Origin: an uncultured Subdoligranulum sp.
GTDB taxonomy: Bacteria; Bacillota; Clostridia; Christensenellales; CAG-314
NCBI GenBank assembly: GCA_900551395.1
Contig: URVX01000096.1
Span: 1-5,106 of the forward strand
Direction of reading: 5' to 3'
Length of the DNA: 5,106 nt
Of this stretch, positions 1 to 4,758 are shown piece by piece; positions within the stretch are counted from its first letter, which is position 1, and the number at the start of each line of letters is the position of its first letter. The notes under the pieces are model-generated. The model had not been told where the DNA came from. It made no database searches and saw only the letters and a list, made by a program, of their open reading frames with translations. Position numbers and translations under genes: made by a program.

Positions 1-8
1 GGATCAAT

Positions 9-15
9 CCCCCTT
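9..15 (-). promoter_or_regulatory. Probable ribosome binding site of a gene starting just beyond the left edge
   Basis: The minus strand reads AAGGGGG here, just after the terminator-like hairpin at 21-69 and 8 nt before the window ends. This is a good Shine-Dalgarno sequence for a start codon located at or just outside position 1. The only start-like triplet inside the window (TTG at 5-7) is too close to be likely. The identity of the downstream gene cannot be seen. The site supports reading the promoter and terminator to its right as a regulated leader rather than a free-standing small RNA. Confidence 0.5.
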
Positions 16-140
16 AAGGTAAAATAAAAACCCGCAACATAAAACCATTCGGGACGGTCCGTTGCGGGTAATTGACGTTAATCATCTGGTAAAATTTTTC
101 GGCGGGCGTCATTTCAAGTAAAAAATCGGGACCGTCTTCG
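16..140 (-). promoter_or_regulatory. Putative cis-regulatory 5' leader of unrecognised class
   Basis: A leader of about 120 nt runs from the predicted start near 139 to the ribosome binding site at 9-15. Visible helices are P1, GACGGTCC (136-129) with GGACCGTC (60-53), 8 bp perfect; P2, TGACG (111-107) with CGTCA (77-73), nested inside P1; and the terminator stem 69-61/38-30. The 3' arm of P1 lies in the terminator loop and touches its 5' arm, so P1 and the terminator either form a pseudoknot or compete. I looked for T-box, PyrR, preQ1-I, fluoride, guanidine, ZTP and L10/L1 leader landmarks and saw none. A short open frame without a convincing ribosome binding site overlaps it (14-112). That this is regulatory is inferred from promoter, terminator and RBS order; the ligand or protein is unknown. 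Confidence 0.5.
21..69 (-). terminator. Intrinsic terminator or attenuator at the end of the left-edge leader
   Basis: On the minus strand ACCCGCAAC (69-61) pairs perfectly with GTTGCGGGT (38-30), a 9-bp stem followed by TTTTATTTT (29-21). The loop is unusually large (22 nt, 39-60), and its 5' part (60-53) is complementary to a segment near the start of the same transcript (136-129). The hairpin lies about 150 nt beyond the fumC stop codon, so it could end fumC read-through. Its position between a promoter (146-175) and a ribosome binding site (9-15) fits an attenuator better. Confidence 0.75.
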
Positions 141-145
141 CTGTT

Positions 146-175
146 ATATTATCACACACTCCTGCAGCGTGTCAA
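146..175 (-). promoter_or_regulatory. Promoter of the gene beyond the left edge
   Basis: On the minus strand a perfect -35 TTGACA (175-170) is followed after 18 bp by TAATAT (151-146), with a TG one base before it (extended -10). An alternative -10, GATAAT (153-148), has a 16-bp spacer. Transcription would start near 139, about 80 nt after the fumC stop codon. The promoter points away from fumC in the same direction and so belongs to the next gene, not to fumC. Confidence 0.75.
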
Positions 176-216
176 GCGGACGGCAAAGCGGCTCGCGTTG
201 CTGCGGACAAAACGTT

Positions 217-1575
217 TCACGGAGCCTTTGTCGCTTTTTCCATAGCTTCGTCGAACTGCTCCTCCGTCAAAAATCCCAGCTTCAAGGCAGCCTGTTTCAA
301 CGTCAAGCCCTCTTTTTTTGCGGTTTTCACCACCGTTGCCGCGCGGTCGTAACCCACGACGGGGGACAGCGCGGTTGCCAGCATAAGGTTTCTGTCCAGA
401 TTGTCGCGCATTTTGCGCTCATTCGGAACAATGCCCTCGATGCAGTTTTTGTCAAAGCTGTCAACCGCCTGAGAAAGCAGGTTTATGCTTTCTACCGCCT
501 TGAAGGCTATCACGGGCATGCAGGCGTTTAGCTGCAGCTGACCGAGCGAGCAGGCGGCCGTAACGGTCTGATGATTGCCGAAAACCTCGCAGCAAACCAT
601 AATCATCGCCTCGCACTGCGTGGGATTGACCTTGCCCGGCATAATGGAGCTGCCCGCCTCGTTGGCGGGTATGCTTATTTCCGCTATGCCGGTGTCGGGA
701 CCGCAGGCGAGAAATCTGACGTCGGACGCTATTTTCAATAGGTCGGACGCAAGCGTGTTGAGCGCCGCGTGCATGTTCAGCACGGCGTTTTTGGACGACA
801 GCCCCGCAAATTTATCCGTTGCCGGCTCAAACGTCAGGTTGTATATTTTCGCAAGATTTCCCACCGCAAGCCTGTCGTAACCGGCAGGCGCGTTCAGTCC
901 GGTTCCTACGGCAGTGCCCCCTAAGGGCAGTCGATAAAGATATTTCATACTGTCGTAAACCATTTCCGCGTCGCTTTTTATCAGTGAGGAAAAAGCGTTC
1001 AGCTCGCTGCCGAAGGTCACGGGCGTCGCGTCCTGCAGGTGCGTGCGCCCCGATTTGACTATCCCGCCGTATTTTTCTTTGAGATTTTCAAAGGTTGCCG
1101 CAAGCTTTTGCAACGCGGGCATGAGCCGCGTTTTCAGCAGATAAGCGCAGCACACGTGAATTGCCGTAGGGAACACGTCGTTGGTGCTCTGCGACATATT
1201 TACCTTGTCGTTGGCGTGGGCGTCCACTCCGTTCAGCTTGCAAAGACGGGAAATAACCTCGTTGAGATTCATGTTGGTCTGCGTGCCGCTGCCCGTCTGA
1301 AAGACAACCAGCGGAAACATGTCGTCCGCGCCGCCACTCAAAATCAGGTCGCACGCCTGTTCGATTGCGCGCGCGGTCTTTTCGTCCAACGCGTTCAAGG
1401 CGGCATTGGCTTGTGCGGCAGCCTTTTTTACGTTTGCCAAAGCGTATATTAGCTCTTTGGGCATTTTTTCGCCGATACGAAAATTTCTGCGGCTGCGCTC
1501 GGTCTGCGCTCCCCACAGCGCGCCGTTTTCAATCTCTATTTCTCCGAAGCTGTCCCGTTCCGTTCTGAAATCCAT
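217..1575 (-). CDS. fumC: Class II fumarate hydratase (fumarase C)
   Basis: The 452-residue protein interconverts fumarate and L-malate in the cytoplasm as an iron-independent homotetramer. It has the full set of family motifs: QTGSGTQTNMN (93-103), SQSTNDVFPTA (128-138), GRTHLQDATP (176-185) and the signature GSSIMPGKVNPTQCE (308-322). By alignment with E. coli FumC, H179 matches catalytic H188, S309 the catalytic serine S318, and K315 and N317 the substrate-loop K324 and N326. The PGKVNPTQ form favours fumarase over aspartase, which has PAKVNP. Length is close to the usual 460 and no residue is obviously missing. The ATG at 1575 is preceded by AGAGG at 6 nt (1582-1586) and agrees with the family N-terminus (FGEIE...LWGAQTERS). 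It has its own promoter and no cofactor or cycle genes beside it, so its metabolic setting (partial TCA cycle, fumarate respiration or amino-acid breakdown) cannot be told. Confidence 0.97.
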   Translation of the reverse strand: MDFRTERDSFGEIEIENGALWGAQTERSRRNFRIGEKMPKELIYALANVKKAAAQANAALNALDEKTARAIEQACDLILSGGADDMFPLVVFQTGSGTQTNMNLNEVISRLCKLNGVDAHANDKVNMSQSTNDVFPTAIHVCCAYLLKTRLMPALQKLAATFENLKEKYGGIVKSGRTHLQDATPVTFGSELNAFSSLIKSDAEMVYDSMKYLYRLPLGGTAVGTGLNAPAGYDRLAVGNLAKIYNLTFEPATDKFAGLSSKNAVLNMHAALNTLASDLLKIASDVRFLACGPDTGIAEISIPANEAGSSIMPGKVNPTQCEAMIMVCCEVFGNHQTVTAACSLGQLQLNACMPVIAFKAVESINLLSQAVDSFDKNCIEGIVPNERKMRDNLDRNLMLATALSPVVGYDRAATVVKTAKKEGLTLKQAALKLGFLTEEQFDEAMEKATKAP

Positions 1576-1595
1576 AAATAACCTCTCGCTTTCGC

Positions 1596-1624
1596 ATTAT
1601 ACCACAATTGTTTTTTGCGTTCAA
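1596..1624 (-). promoter_or_regulatory. Housekeeping sigma promoter of fumC
   Basis: The minus strand has TTGAAC (1624-1619), a 17-bp spacer and a perfect TATAAT (1601-1596). The predicted start near 1589 gives a 5' UTR of only about 14 nt, just enough for the AGAGG ribosome binding site. No operator-like inverted repeat overlaps it, although the AT-rich spacer contains the palindrome CAATTG. The promoter begins only about 20 bp past the rplL terminator. Confidence 0.85.
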
Positions 1625-1638
1625 CCGTAAAGACGCGC

Positions 1639-1672
1639 AAAAACAAAAAACCGTCTTTGAAAGACGGTTTTT
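1639..1672 (-). terminator. Intrinsic terminator after rplL
   Basis: A near-perfect inverted repeat: CCGTCTT (1651-1657) with AAGACGG (1661-1667), 3-nt loop, extended by A:T pairs (1646-1650 with 1668-1672) to 12 bp. On the minus strand it is followed by TTTTTT-G-TTTTT (1650-1639), so it efficiently ends the ribosomal-protein operon 16 nt after the rplL stop. The stem is nearly symmetric and has T's on the plus strand too, so it could work in both directions. No convergent gene is visible that would need this. Confidence 0.92.
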
Positions 1673-1687
1673 GAAAATTGAATAAAC

Positions 1688-2062
1688 TTATTTCAGCTCT
1701 GCGACAGCGCCTGCTTCCTTGAGCTTTGCAACCATCTGGTCGGCAAGCTCTTTGGGCTGAGCTTCTTTGATTGTGGAGGGAGCGCTTTCGACCATGTTTT
1801 TGGCTTCCACCAGTCCCAGACCGGTAAGCTCTCTGACAACCTTGATGACGTTGAGCTTGCTTGCGCCGATTTCCTTCAGAACGACGTCGAACTCGGTCTT
1901 TTCCTCTACGGGAGCTGCCGCCGCGCCGCCTGCTGCGGGACCGGCAACCGCGACTGCCGCCGCGCTGACTCCGAATCCGTTTTCAATTGCCTTGACCAGC
2001 TCGTTGAGCTCGAGAACGCTGAGCGCTTTTATATCTTCGATAAATTTTGCGATATCTGCCAT
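1688..2062 (-). CDS. rplL: Large-subunit ribosomal protein L7/L12 (bL12)
   Basis: This 124-residue acidic protein forms the mobile stalk dimers that recruit and activate EF-Tu, EF-G, IF2 and release factors on the 50S subunit. The N-terminal dimerisation and L10-binding helices span about 1-34 (IEDIKALSVLELNELVKAIE region). A hinge rich in Ala, Gly, Pro and Val covers about 35-54. The globular factor-binding domain is about 56-124, with the hallmark VIKVVRELTGLGLVEAKNMV (72-91). Length is typical. The ATG at 2062 has AAAGGAGA 8 nt upstream (2071-2078) in a very A-rich, unstructured context, as expected for a protein needed in several copies per ribosome. It lies 58 nt after rplJ, with a small GCGG-AAAA-CCGC hairpin (2091-2102) between them. 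It is the last gene of the operon: rpoB does not follow. Confidence 0.98.
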   Translation of the reverse strand: MADIAKFIEDIKALSVLELNELVKAIENGFGVSAAAVAVAGPAAGGAAAAPVEEKTEFDVVLKEIGASKLNVIKVVRELTGLGLVEAKNMVESAPSTIKEAQPKELADQMVAKLKEAGAVAELK

Positions 2063-2120
2063 TTTTTTAATCTCCTTTTAAATTTTTTCTGCGGTTTTCC
2101 GCTTTTCTGAAATTACGCGA

Positions 2121-2612
2121 TTAAGCGCTTTGTTTTTCCGCAACTGCATTGAGGGCGATTGCGAGACCCTGTATGGGCGCGTTGAGCACGTTTGCCAGCA
2201 TACCGTAAAGAACCTGCTTGCCGGGAATCTTCGCCAAAGCCTGAACCGTCTTTTCGTCGACGTAAGCCTTGTCCATCATTCCGCATTTGATTGACATCGC
2301 CTTGTACTTGTCGATACCCTCGCTGACCACCTTTGCGGGAGCGATAGCGTCGTCGTAAGAAATGGCGATTGCCGTAGGTCCGTTGAGCGCGGCGTCGAAA
2401 TCCTTGTAGCCGAGCTCGTTGAGCGCAATTCTGACCAGCGTGTTTTTAAGCACTCTGTACTCCACGTTTGCCTTTCTGAACTCCGCGCGGAACTCGGTGT
2501 CCTTTTCAACCGTGAGTCCCTTGTAGTCGATGATGACAAACGAAGCGCATCTTTCAAACTTTCCCTTGAGGTCGTCTATGATTGCTCTCTTTGCAATTTG
2601 ACTCTCTCTCAT
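2121..2612 (-). CDS. rplJ: Large-subunit ribosomal protein L10 (uL10)
   Basis: The 163-residue protein is the stalk base that binds 23S rRNA together with L11 and carries L12 dimers. Family segments are FVIIDYKGLTV (25-35) and EYRVLKNTLVRIAL (51-64) in the rRNA-binding domain. The C-terminal helix (about 135-163, VLYGMLANVLNAPIQGLAIA region) carries L12; its length suggests room for two L12 dimers, as in E. coli, rather than three. I chose the ATG at 2612 because it has AAGGAGG 7 nt upstream (2620-2626) and gives the standard N-terminus MRESQIAKRAII. The open frame continues upstream to 2696, but that extension would translate the attenuator hairpin. Expression is controlled by the L10 leader (2651-2747), by analogy with the known L10(L12)4 autoregulation. 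Confidence 0.97.
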   Translation of the reverse strand: MRESQIAKRAIIDDLKGKFERCASFVIIDYKGLTVEKDTEFRAEFRKANVEYRVLKNTLVRIALNELGYKDFDAALNGPTAIAISYDDAIAPAKVVSEGIDKYKAMSIKCGMMDKAYVDEKTVQALAKIPGKQVLYGMLANVLNAPIQGLAIALNAVAEKQSA

Positions 2613-2638
2613 CTGATTTCCTCCTTTTAATATTTTTC

Positions 2639-2650
2639 GGGGAATACCCC
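2639..2650 (-). other. Small GC hairpin in the rplJ 5' UTR
   Basis: GGGG-TATT-CCCC on the minus strand is a 4-bp all-GC stem with a tetraloop. It lies immediately after the attenuator U-run and 12 nt before the rplJ ribosome binding site. No T-run follows, so it is not a terminator. It may insulate the ribosome binding site or block 3' exonucleases on the read-through mRNA; both are guesses. Confidence 0.5.
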
Positions 2651-2685
2651 ATATAAAAACCCTTGCACTGCAAAAGTACAAGGGT
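2651..2685 (-). terminator. Attenuator terminator of the L10 leader
   Basis: On the minus strand ACCCTTGTAC (2685-2676) pairs with GTGCAAGGGT (2668-2659), a 10-bp stem with one G-U pair and a 7-nt loop, followed by TTTTATAT. It stands between rplA and rplJ and would stop transcription before rplJ-rplL. Its 5' arm is also complementary to 2704-2710, so the terminator can be prevented by an alternative helix, as in transcription attenuation. Confidence 0.88.
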
Positions 2686-2703
2686 CGGAAGAACATGCTC
2701 CGT

Positions 2704-2747
2704 CTTGTACCTCGGCAAGATTTGCTGTCACTTGCTGTCTTTGGTCA
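2704..2747 (-). promoter_or_regulatory. L10 leader: kink-turn element and antiterminator
   Basis: The minus-strand RNA contains ACC (2745-2743), an asymmetric loop AAAGACA, the stem GCAAG (2735-2731) with CUUGC (2719-2715), then CGA and GGU (2711-2709) closing back on ACC. This helix, 7/3 internal loop, helix layout matches the kink-turn that binds L10 with L12 in Bacillota L10 leaders (Rfam family 'L10_leader', recognised from memory). Directly after it GUACAAG (2710-2704) is complementary to CUUGUAC in the attenuator 5' arm (2682-2676). It extends through 2713/2673 with G-U and A-U pairs to about 10 bp. The antiterminator shares 2709-2711 with the closing kink-turn stem. Protein binding should therefore favour the terminator. 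A 4-5 bp hairpin (CGGAG...UUCCG) lies between the antiterminator arms. Confidence 0.88.
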
Positions 2748-2763
2748 AGGGAAATTATTTTGT

Positions 2764-3453
2764 TCAGGCGGTGCGGTAGTTGACCTTTACGCCCGGTCCC
2801 ATCGTTGAAGAAATGGTAACGCTCTTGACGTAGGTGCCCTTTGCCGCTGCCGGCTTTGCTTTGATTATGGCGTCCATAATGGTGGACAGGTTTTCCATAA
2901 GCTTCTCTTTGCCGAAGCTCTTTTTGCCGAATATGACGTGGCAGATAGCAGTTTTGTCAACCCTGTACTCCACCTTACCGGCTTTGACGTCGTTTATGGC
3001 TTTGGTGATATCCTGAGTGACGGTGCCGCTCTTGGGGTTGGGCATGAGTCCCTTAGGACCGAGAAGCTTACCTATGCGGCCGACAAGTCCCATCATGTCG
3101 GGGCTTGTGATACACACGTCGAAATCAAACCAGTTTTCCGTCTGGATTTTCTGGATAATATCCTCCGCGCCCACGAAATCTGCGCCGGCTTTGGTAGCCT
3201 CGTCCGCCTTTTCGCCTTTGGCTATGACCAGCACGCGCACGGATTTGCCCGTACCGTTGGGCAGCACCACAACGCCTCTGACCTGCTGGTCCGCGTGGCG
3301 GGGGTCTACGCCCAGTCTGACGTGCAATTCCATAGTCTCGTCAAACTTGGCTTTTGCCGTCTGGAGAGCCAGCTCTATCGCCTCTCCCGTTTCGTATTGC
3401 TTTGACCTGTCAATGAGCTTTGCGCTCTCTACGTATCTTTTTCCCTGTTTCAT
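2764..3453 (-). CDS. rplA: Large-subunit ribosomal protein L1 (uL1)
   Basis: The 229-residue protein binds 23S rRNA helices 76-78 and forms the L1 stalk that guides deacylated tRNA out of the E site. In many bacteria it is also a translational repressor of its own operon. Length is exactly that of typical bacterial L1. Domain I comprises both ends and domain II the middle (about 70-158). Conserved RNA-contact residues are present at the same numbering as in Thermus L1: F37, T217, M218 and G219 (in ISSTMGPG). LGPKGLMPNPKSGTV (131-145) is another hallmark. The ATG at 3453 follows AGGAGGG (3461-3467), which starts right after the rplK stop codon. The two genes are only 14 nt apart and probably translationally coupled. 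A candidate L1 target site lies upstream of rplK. Confidence 0.98.
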   Translation of the reverse strand: MKQGKRYVESAKLIDRSKQYETGEAIELALQTAKAKFDETMELHVRLGVDPRHADQQVRGVVVLPNGTGKSVRVLVIAKGEKADEATKAGADFVGAEDIIQKIQTENWFDFDVCITSPDMMGLVGRIGKLLGPKGLMPNPKSGTVTQDITKAINDVKAGKVEYRVDKTAICHVIFGKKSFGKEKLMENLSTIMDAIIKAKPAAAKGTYVKSVTISSTMGPGVKVNYRTA

Positions 3454-3467
3454 CGCAAAGCCCTCCT

Positions 3468-3893
3468 TCAGTCAACCACGACAATGCCCATGCTGCGGGC
3501 AGTGCCTGCTATCATGCTGCAAGCCGATTCCAAAGACGCGGCGTTGAGGTCCACCATCTTCATCTTTGCTATTTCTTCGATTTGCGCTTTGGTTATGTTT
3601 GCCACTTTGGTTTTGTTGGGCACAGCCGACGCCGTTTCGATGCCGCACGCTTTCTTGATGAGCACGGGCGCGGGAGGCGTCTTGAGCACAAACGTAAAGG
3701 ATCTGTCCTGATAAATGGTGACGATAACGGGAATAATCAGTCCCGCCTTGTCGGCAGTCTTTGCGTTGAACTCTTTGGTAAAGCCCGGAATGTTGATGCC
3801 GTGAGGTCCCAATGCGGAGCCTACGGGAGGCGCGGGCGTCGCTTTGCCCGCAGGCAGCTGCAGCTTGACAACCGCTGTAACTTTCTTTGCCAT
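3468..3893 (-). CDS. rplK: Large-subunit ribosomal protein L11 (uL11)
   Basis: At 141 residues this matches the standard length. L11 binds the GTPase-associated centre of 23S rRNA and helps translation factors and, where present, RelA sense the ribosome state. The N-terminal domain (about 1-70) has the proline-rich loop APPVGSALGPHGINIPGF (21-38). The C-terminal rRNA-binding domain (about 75-141) includes KTKVANITKAQIEEIA and ends TARSMGIVVVD. The ATG at 3893 is chosen over the upstream one at 3929 because it follows AAGGAGA (3898-3904) and gives the canonical MAKKVTAVVKLQLPAGKA start. Residue 26 is Ser, where E. coli and Thermus have Pro, next to the site where thiopeptides such as thiostrepton bind. 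It is co-transcribed with nusG upstream and rplA downstream; no promoter is visible in the 90-nt gap before it. Confidence 0.98.
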   Translation of the reverse strand: MAKKVTAVVKLQLPAGKATPAPPVGSALGPHGINIPGFTKEFNAKTADKAGLIIPVIVTIYQDRSFTFVLKTPPAPVLIKKACGIETASAVPNKTKVANITKAQIEEIAKMKMVDLNAASLESACSMIAGTARSMGIVVVD

Positions 3894-3909
3894 ATTTTCT
3901 CCTTGATAT

Positions 3910-3952
3910 GTGGTGTTGATGAAGCGCATGAAAAGATTTACGCCTCTCCCAC
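3910..3952 (-). promoter_or_regulatory. Candidate L1-binding autoregulatory site in the rplK leader
   Basis: The minus-strand RNA folds into an outer helix GUGG (3952-3949) with CCAC (3913-3910). Next comes an asymmetric internal loop (GA on the 5' side, AUCAACA on the 3' side), then an 8-bp inner helix (3946-3939 with 3928-3921, two G-U pairs) and a 10-nt loop. L1 sites in 23S rRNA and in L11-L1 operon mRNAs consist of two short helices around an asymmetric loop with GUGGGAG on the 5' side and CCAC on the 3' side. The match in sequence and topology is good. The element ends 6 nt before the rplK ribosome binding site, the right place for translational repression by L1. Binding itself is inferred. 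Confidence 0.7.
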
Positions 3953-3953
3953 T

Positions 3954-3976
3954 CGGACGCGGCCAAACGGCGTCCG
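3954..3976 (-). other. GC-rich hairpin between nusG and rplK
   Basis: CGGACGC (3976-3970 on the minus strand) pairs perfectly with GCGTCCG (3960-3954), 7 bp with a 9-nt loop. It begins 7 nt after the nusG stop codon and ends one base before the putative L1 site. No T-run follows, so it is unlikely to terminate transcription. It could be stacked on the L1 element or act as an RNase processing or 3'-end-protecting structure between nusG and rplK messages. Confidence 0.6.
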
Positions 3977-3983
3977 TAAAAAA

Positions 3984-4514
3984 CTATTTCAATGCTTCGA
4001 CCTGTACGAAGTCCATTTCGACGGCGGTTTCCCGTCCGAACATGTTGAGCACGAGTCCCACCTTCTGGTGCGCGCGGTCTATGGATTTGATAACTCCGAT
4101 AAGCCCCTCGAAAGGACCGTTGACGACCTTGACGCTGTCTCCGATTTCCATGTCGAAATCGACGACCACTTCTTCGAGACGCAAGCGCCTTACCTCATCG
4201 TCGTCGAGAGGCCATGCCTTGCCCTGAGGACCGACGAAGCCCGTCACTCCGCGACAGGTATAGGTCAGCATGTACCACAGCTGCGAGGAATAAACGAGCT
4301 TGACGAAAACATAGCACGGCATGGTTTTGTTTTCAACCGCTTTCTTTTTGCCGTTCTTTTCCTCTATAGTCTGCTCGGTAGGTATTTTTATGTCGAGTAT
4401 CTGGTCCTGAAGATTGTTGTTTTCAATCATCTGCTCCAGATTTGCCTTGACAATGTTTTCATATCCCGCGTAGGTGTGCAGGATATACCATCTGGCTTCT
4501 TTGTTTTCGCTCAT
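3984..4514 (-). CDS. nusG: Transcription termination/antitermination factor NusG
   Basis: This 176-residue factor binds the RNA polymerase clamp through its NGN domain. Its KOW domain contacts Rho or ribosomal protein S10, linking transcription to termination or translation. The NGN domain (about 1-115) starts ARWYILHTYAGYENIVKANL (7-26) and includes YTCRGVTGFVG (85-95). The KOW domain (about 121-176) has GDSVKVVNGPFEGLIGVI and MFGRETAVEMDFVQVE. Length is typical, with a very short linker. Two departures from the usual family sequence are Cys67 in MPCYVFV, usually PGY, and Leu138 where E. coli NusG has Phe144 (GPFADF). The ATG at 4514 lies 13 nt after the secE stop. Only a weak GGTG (4520-4523) precedes it, so translation probably depends on ribosomes finishing secE. 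Confidence 0.97.
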   Translation of the reverse strand: MSENKEARWYILHTYAGYENIVKANLEQMIENNNLQDQILDIKIPTEQTIEEKNGKKKAVENKTMPCYVFVKLVYSSQLWYMLTYTCRGVTGFVGPQGKAWPLDDDEVRRLRLEEVVVDFDMEIGDSVKVVNGPFEGLIGVIKSIDRAHQKVGLVLNMFGRETAVEMDFVQVEALK

Positions 4515-4527
4515 CTCGCACCGATTT

Positions 4528-4758
4528 TTACGCCACGCCGGTAAGCGCGCGCAGCGCAGCGGAAAGACCGAAATCGGCGACGCCGATAATCAAAGTAAAG
4601 AATATAACGACAGCCAAAACGATACCCGTATTTTTGACGACGGTCGCAAAGGACGGCCATGTTACTTTTTTGAGCTCAGACGCGCTTTTTCCGAGAAAAT
4701 TGCCGAAGCGTCTGAAGACATTGGGCTTTTTGTTGCCTACTTGATTGTTTTTCGCCAT
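4528..4758 (-). CDS. secE: Preprotein translocase subunit SecE
   Basis: The 76-residue protein is the essential small subunit that clamps the two halves of SecY in the SecYEG translocon of the cytoplasmic membrane. A basic, Asn-rich N-terminus (1-25) is followed by the amphipathic-helix motif SELKKVTWPS (27-36). One membrane span follows (about 44-64, NTGIVLAVVIFFTLIIGVAD) and a short tail. This is the minimal one-span form usual in Gram-positive bacteria; E. coli SecE has three spans. The ATG at 4758 has AGAGGG 7 nt upstream (4766-4771). That ribosome binding site lies in the 3' arm of a 7-bp hairpin (4784-4790 with 4763-4769). It sits between rpmG and nusG, the standard gene order; no tRNA-Trp gene is present in the gap. 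Confidence 0.95.
   Translation of the reverse strand: MAKNNQVGNKKPNVFRRFGNFLGKSASELKKVTWPSFATVVKNTGIVLAVVIFFTLIIGVADFGLSAALRALTGVA

Noticed and set aside
183..201. A hairpin just after fumC (GCAA-GCG...CGC-TTGC on the minus strand) as the fumC terminator
   Set aside because: It has an internal mismatch and no U-run. The nearest real terminator for fumC transcripts is at 21-69.
169..531. Plus-strand open frame opposite the fumC 3' end
   Set aside because: Antisense to the conserved C-terminal region of fumC, without recognisable motifs or initiation signals.
2613..2696. A longer rplJ starting at 2696
   Set aside because: The extension would translate the attenuator hairpin and is unlike L10 N-termini; the ATG at 2612 has a strong ribosome binding site.
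2721..2747. A promoter for rplJ beginning with TTGACC
   Set aside because: TTGACC resembles a -35, but at 17 bp there is only GCAAAT, not a -10. The bases are explained by the kink-turn element.
3894..3929. A longer rplK starting at 3929
   Set aside because: The 12 extra residues are coded by the L1-like RNA element and are absent from the family; the ATG at 3893 follows AAGGAGA.
3954..3983. The CGGACGC/GCGTCCG hairpin as a nusG terminator
   Set aside because: The T-run on the minus strand lies before the stem, not after it, and on the plus strand the stem is followed by TAAAAAA.
3420..4544. A 374-codon plus-strand open frame opposite rplA, rplK and nusG
   Set aside because: It is antisense to three certain genes, has low-complexity basic composition, no family motifs and no convincing promoter or ribosome binding site. 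It is a shadow of the codon bias on the other strand.
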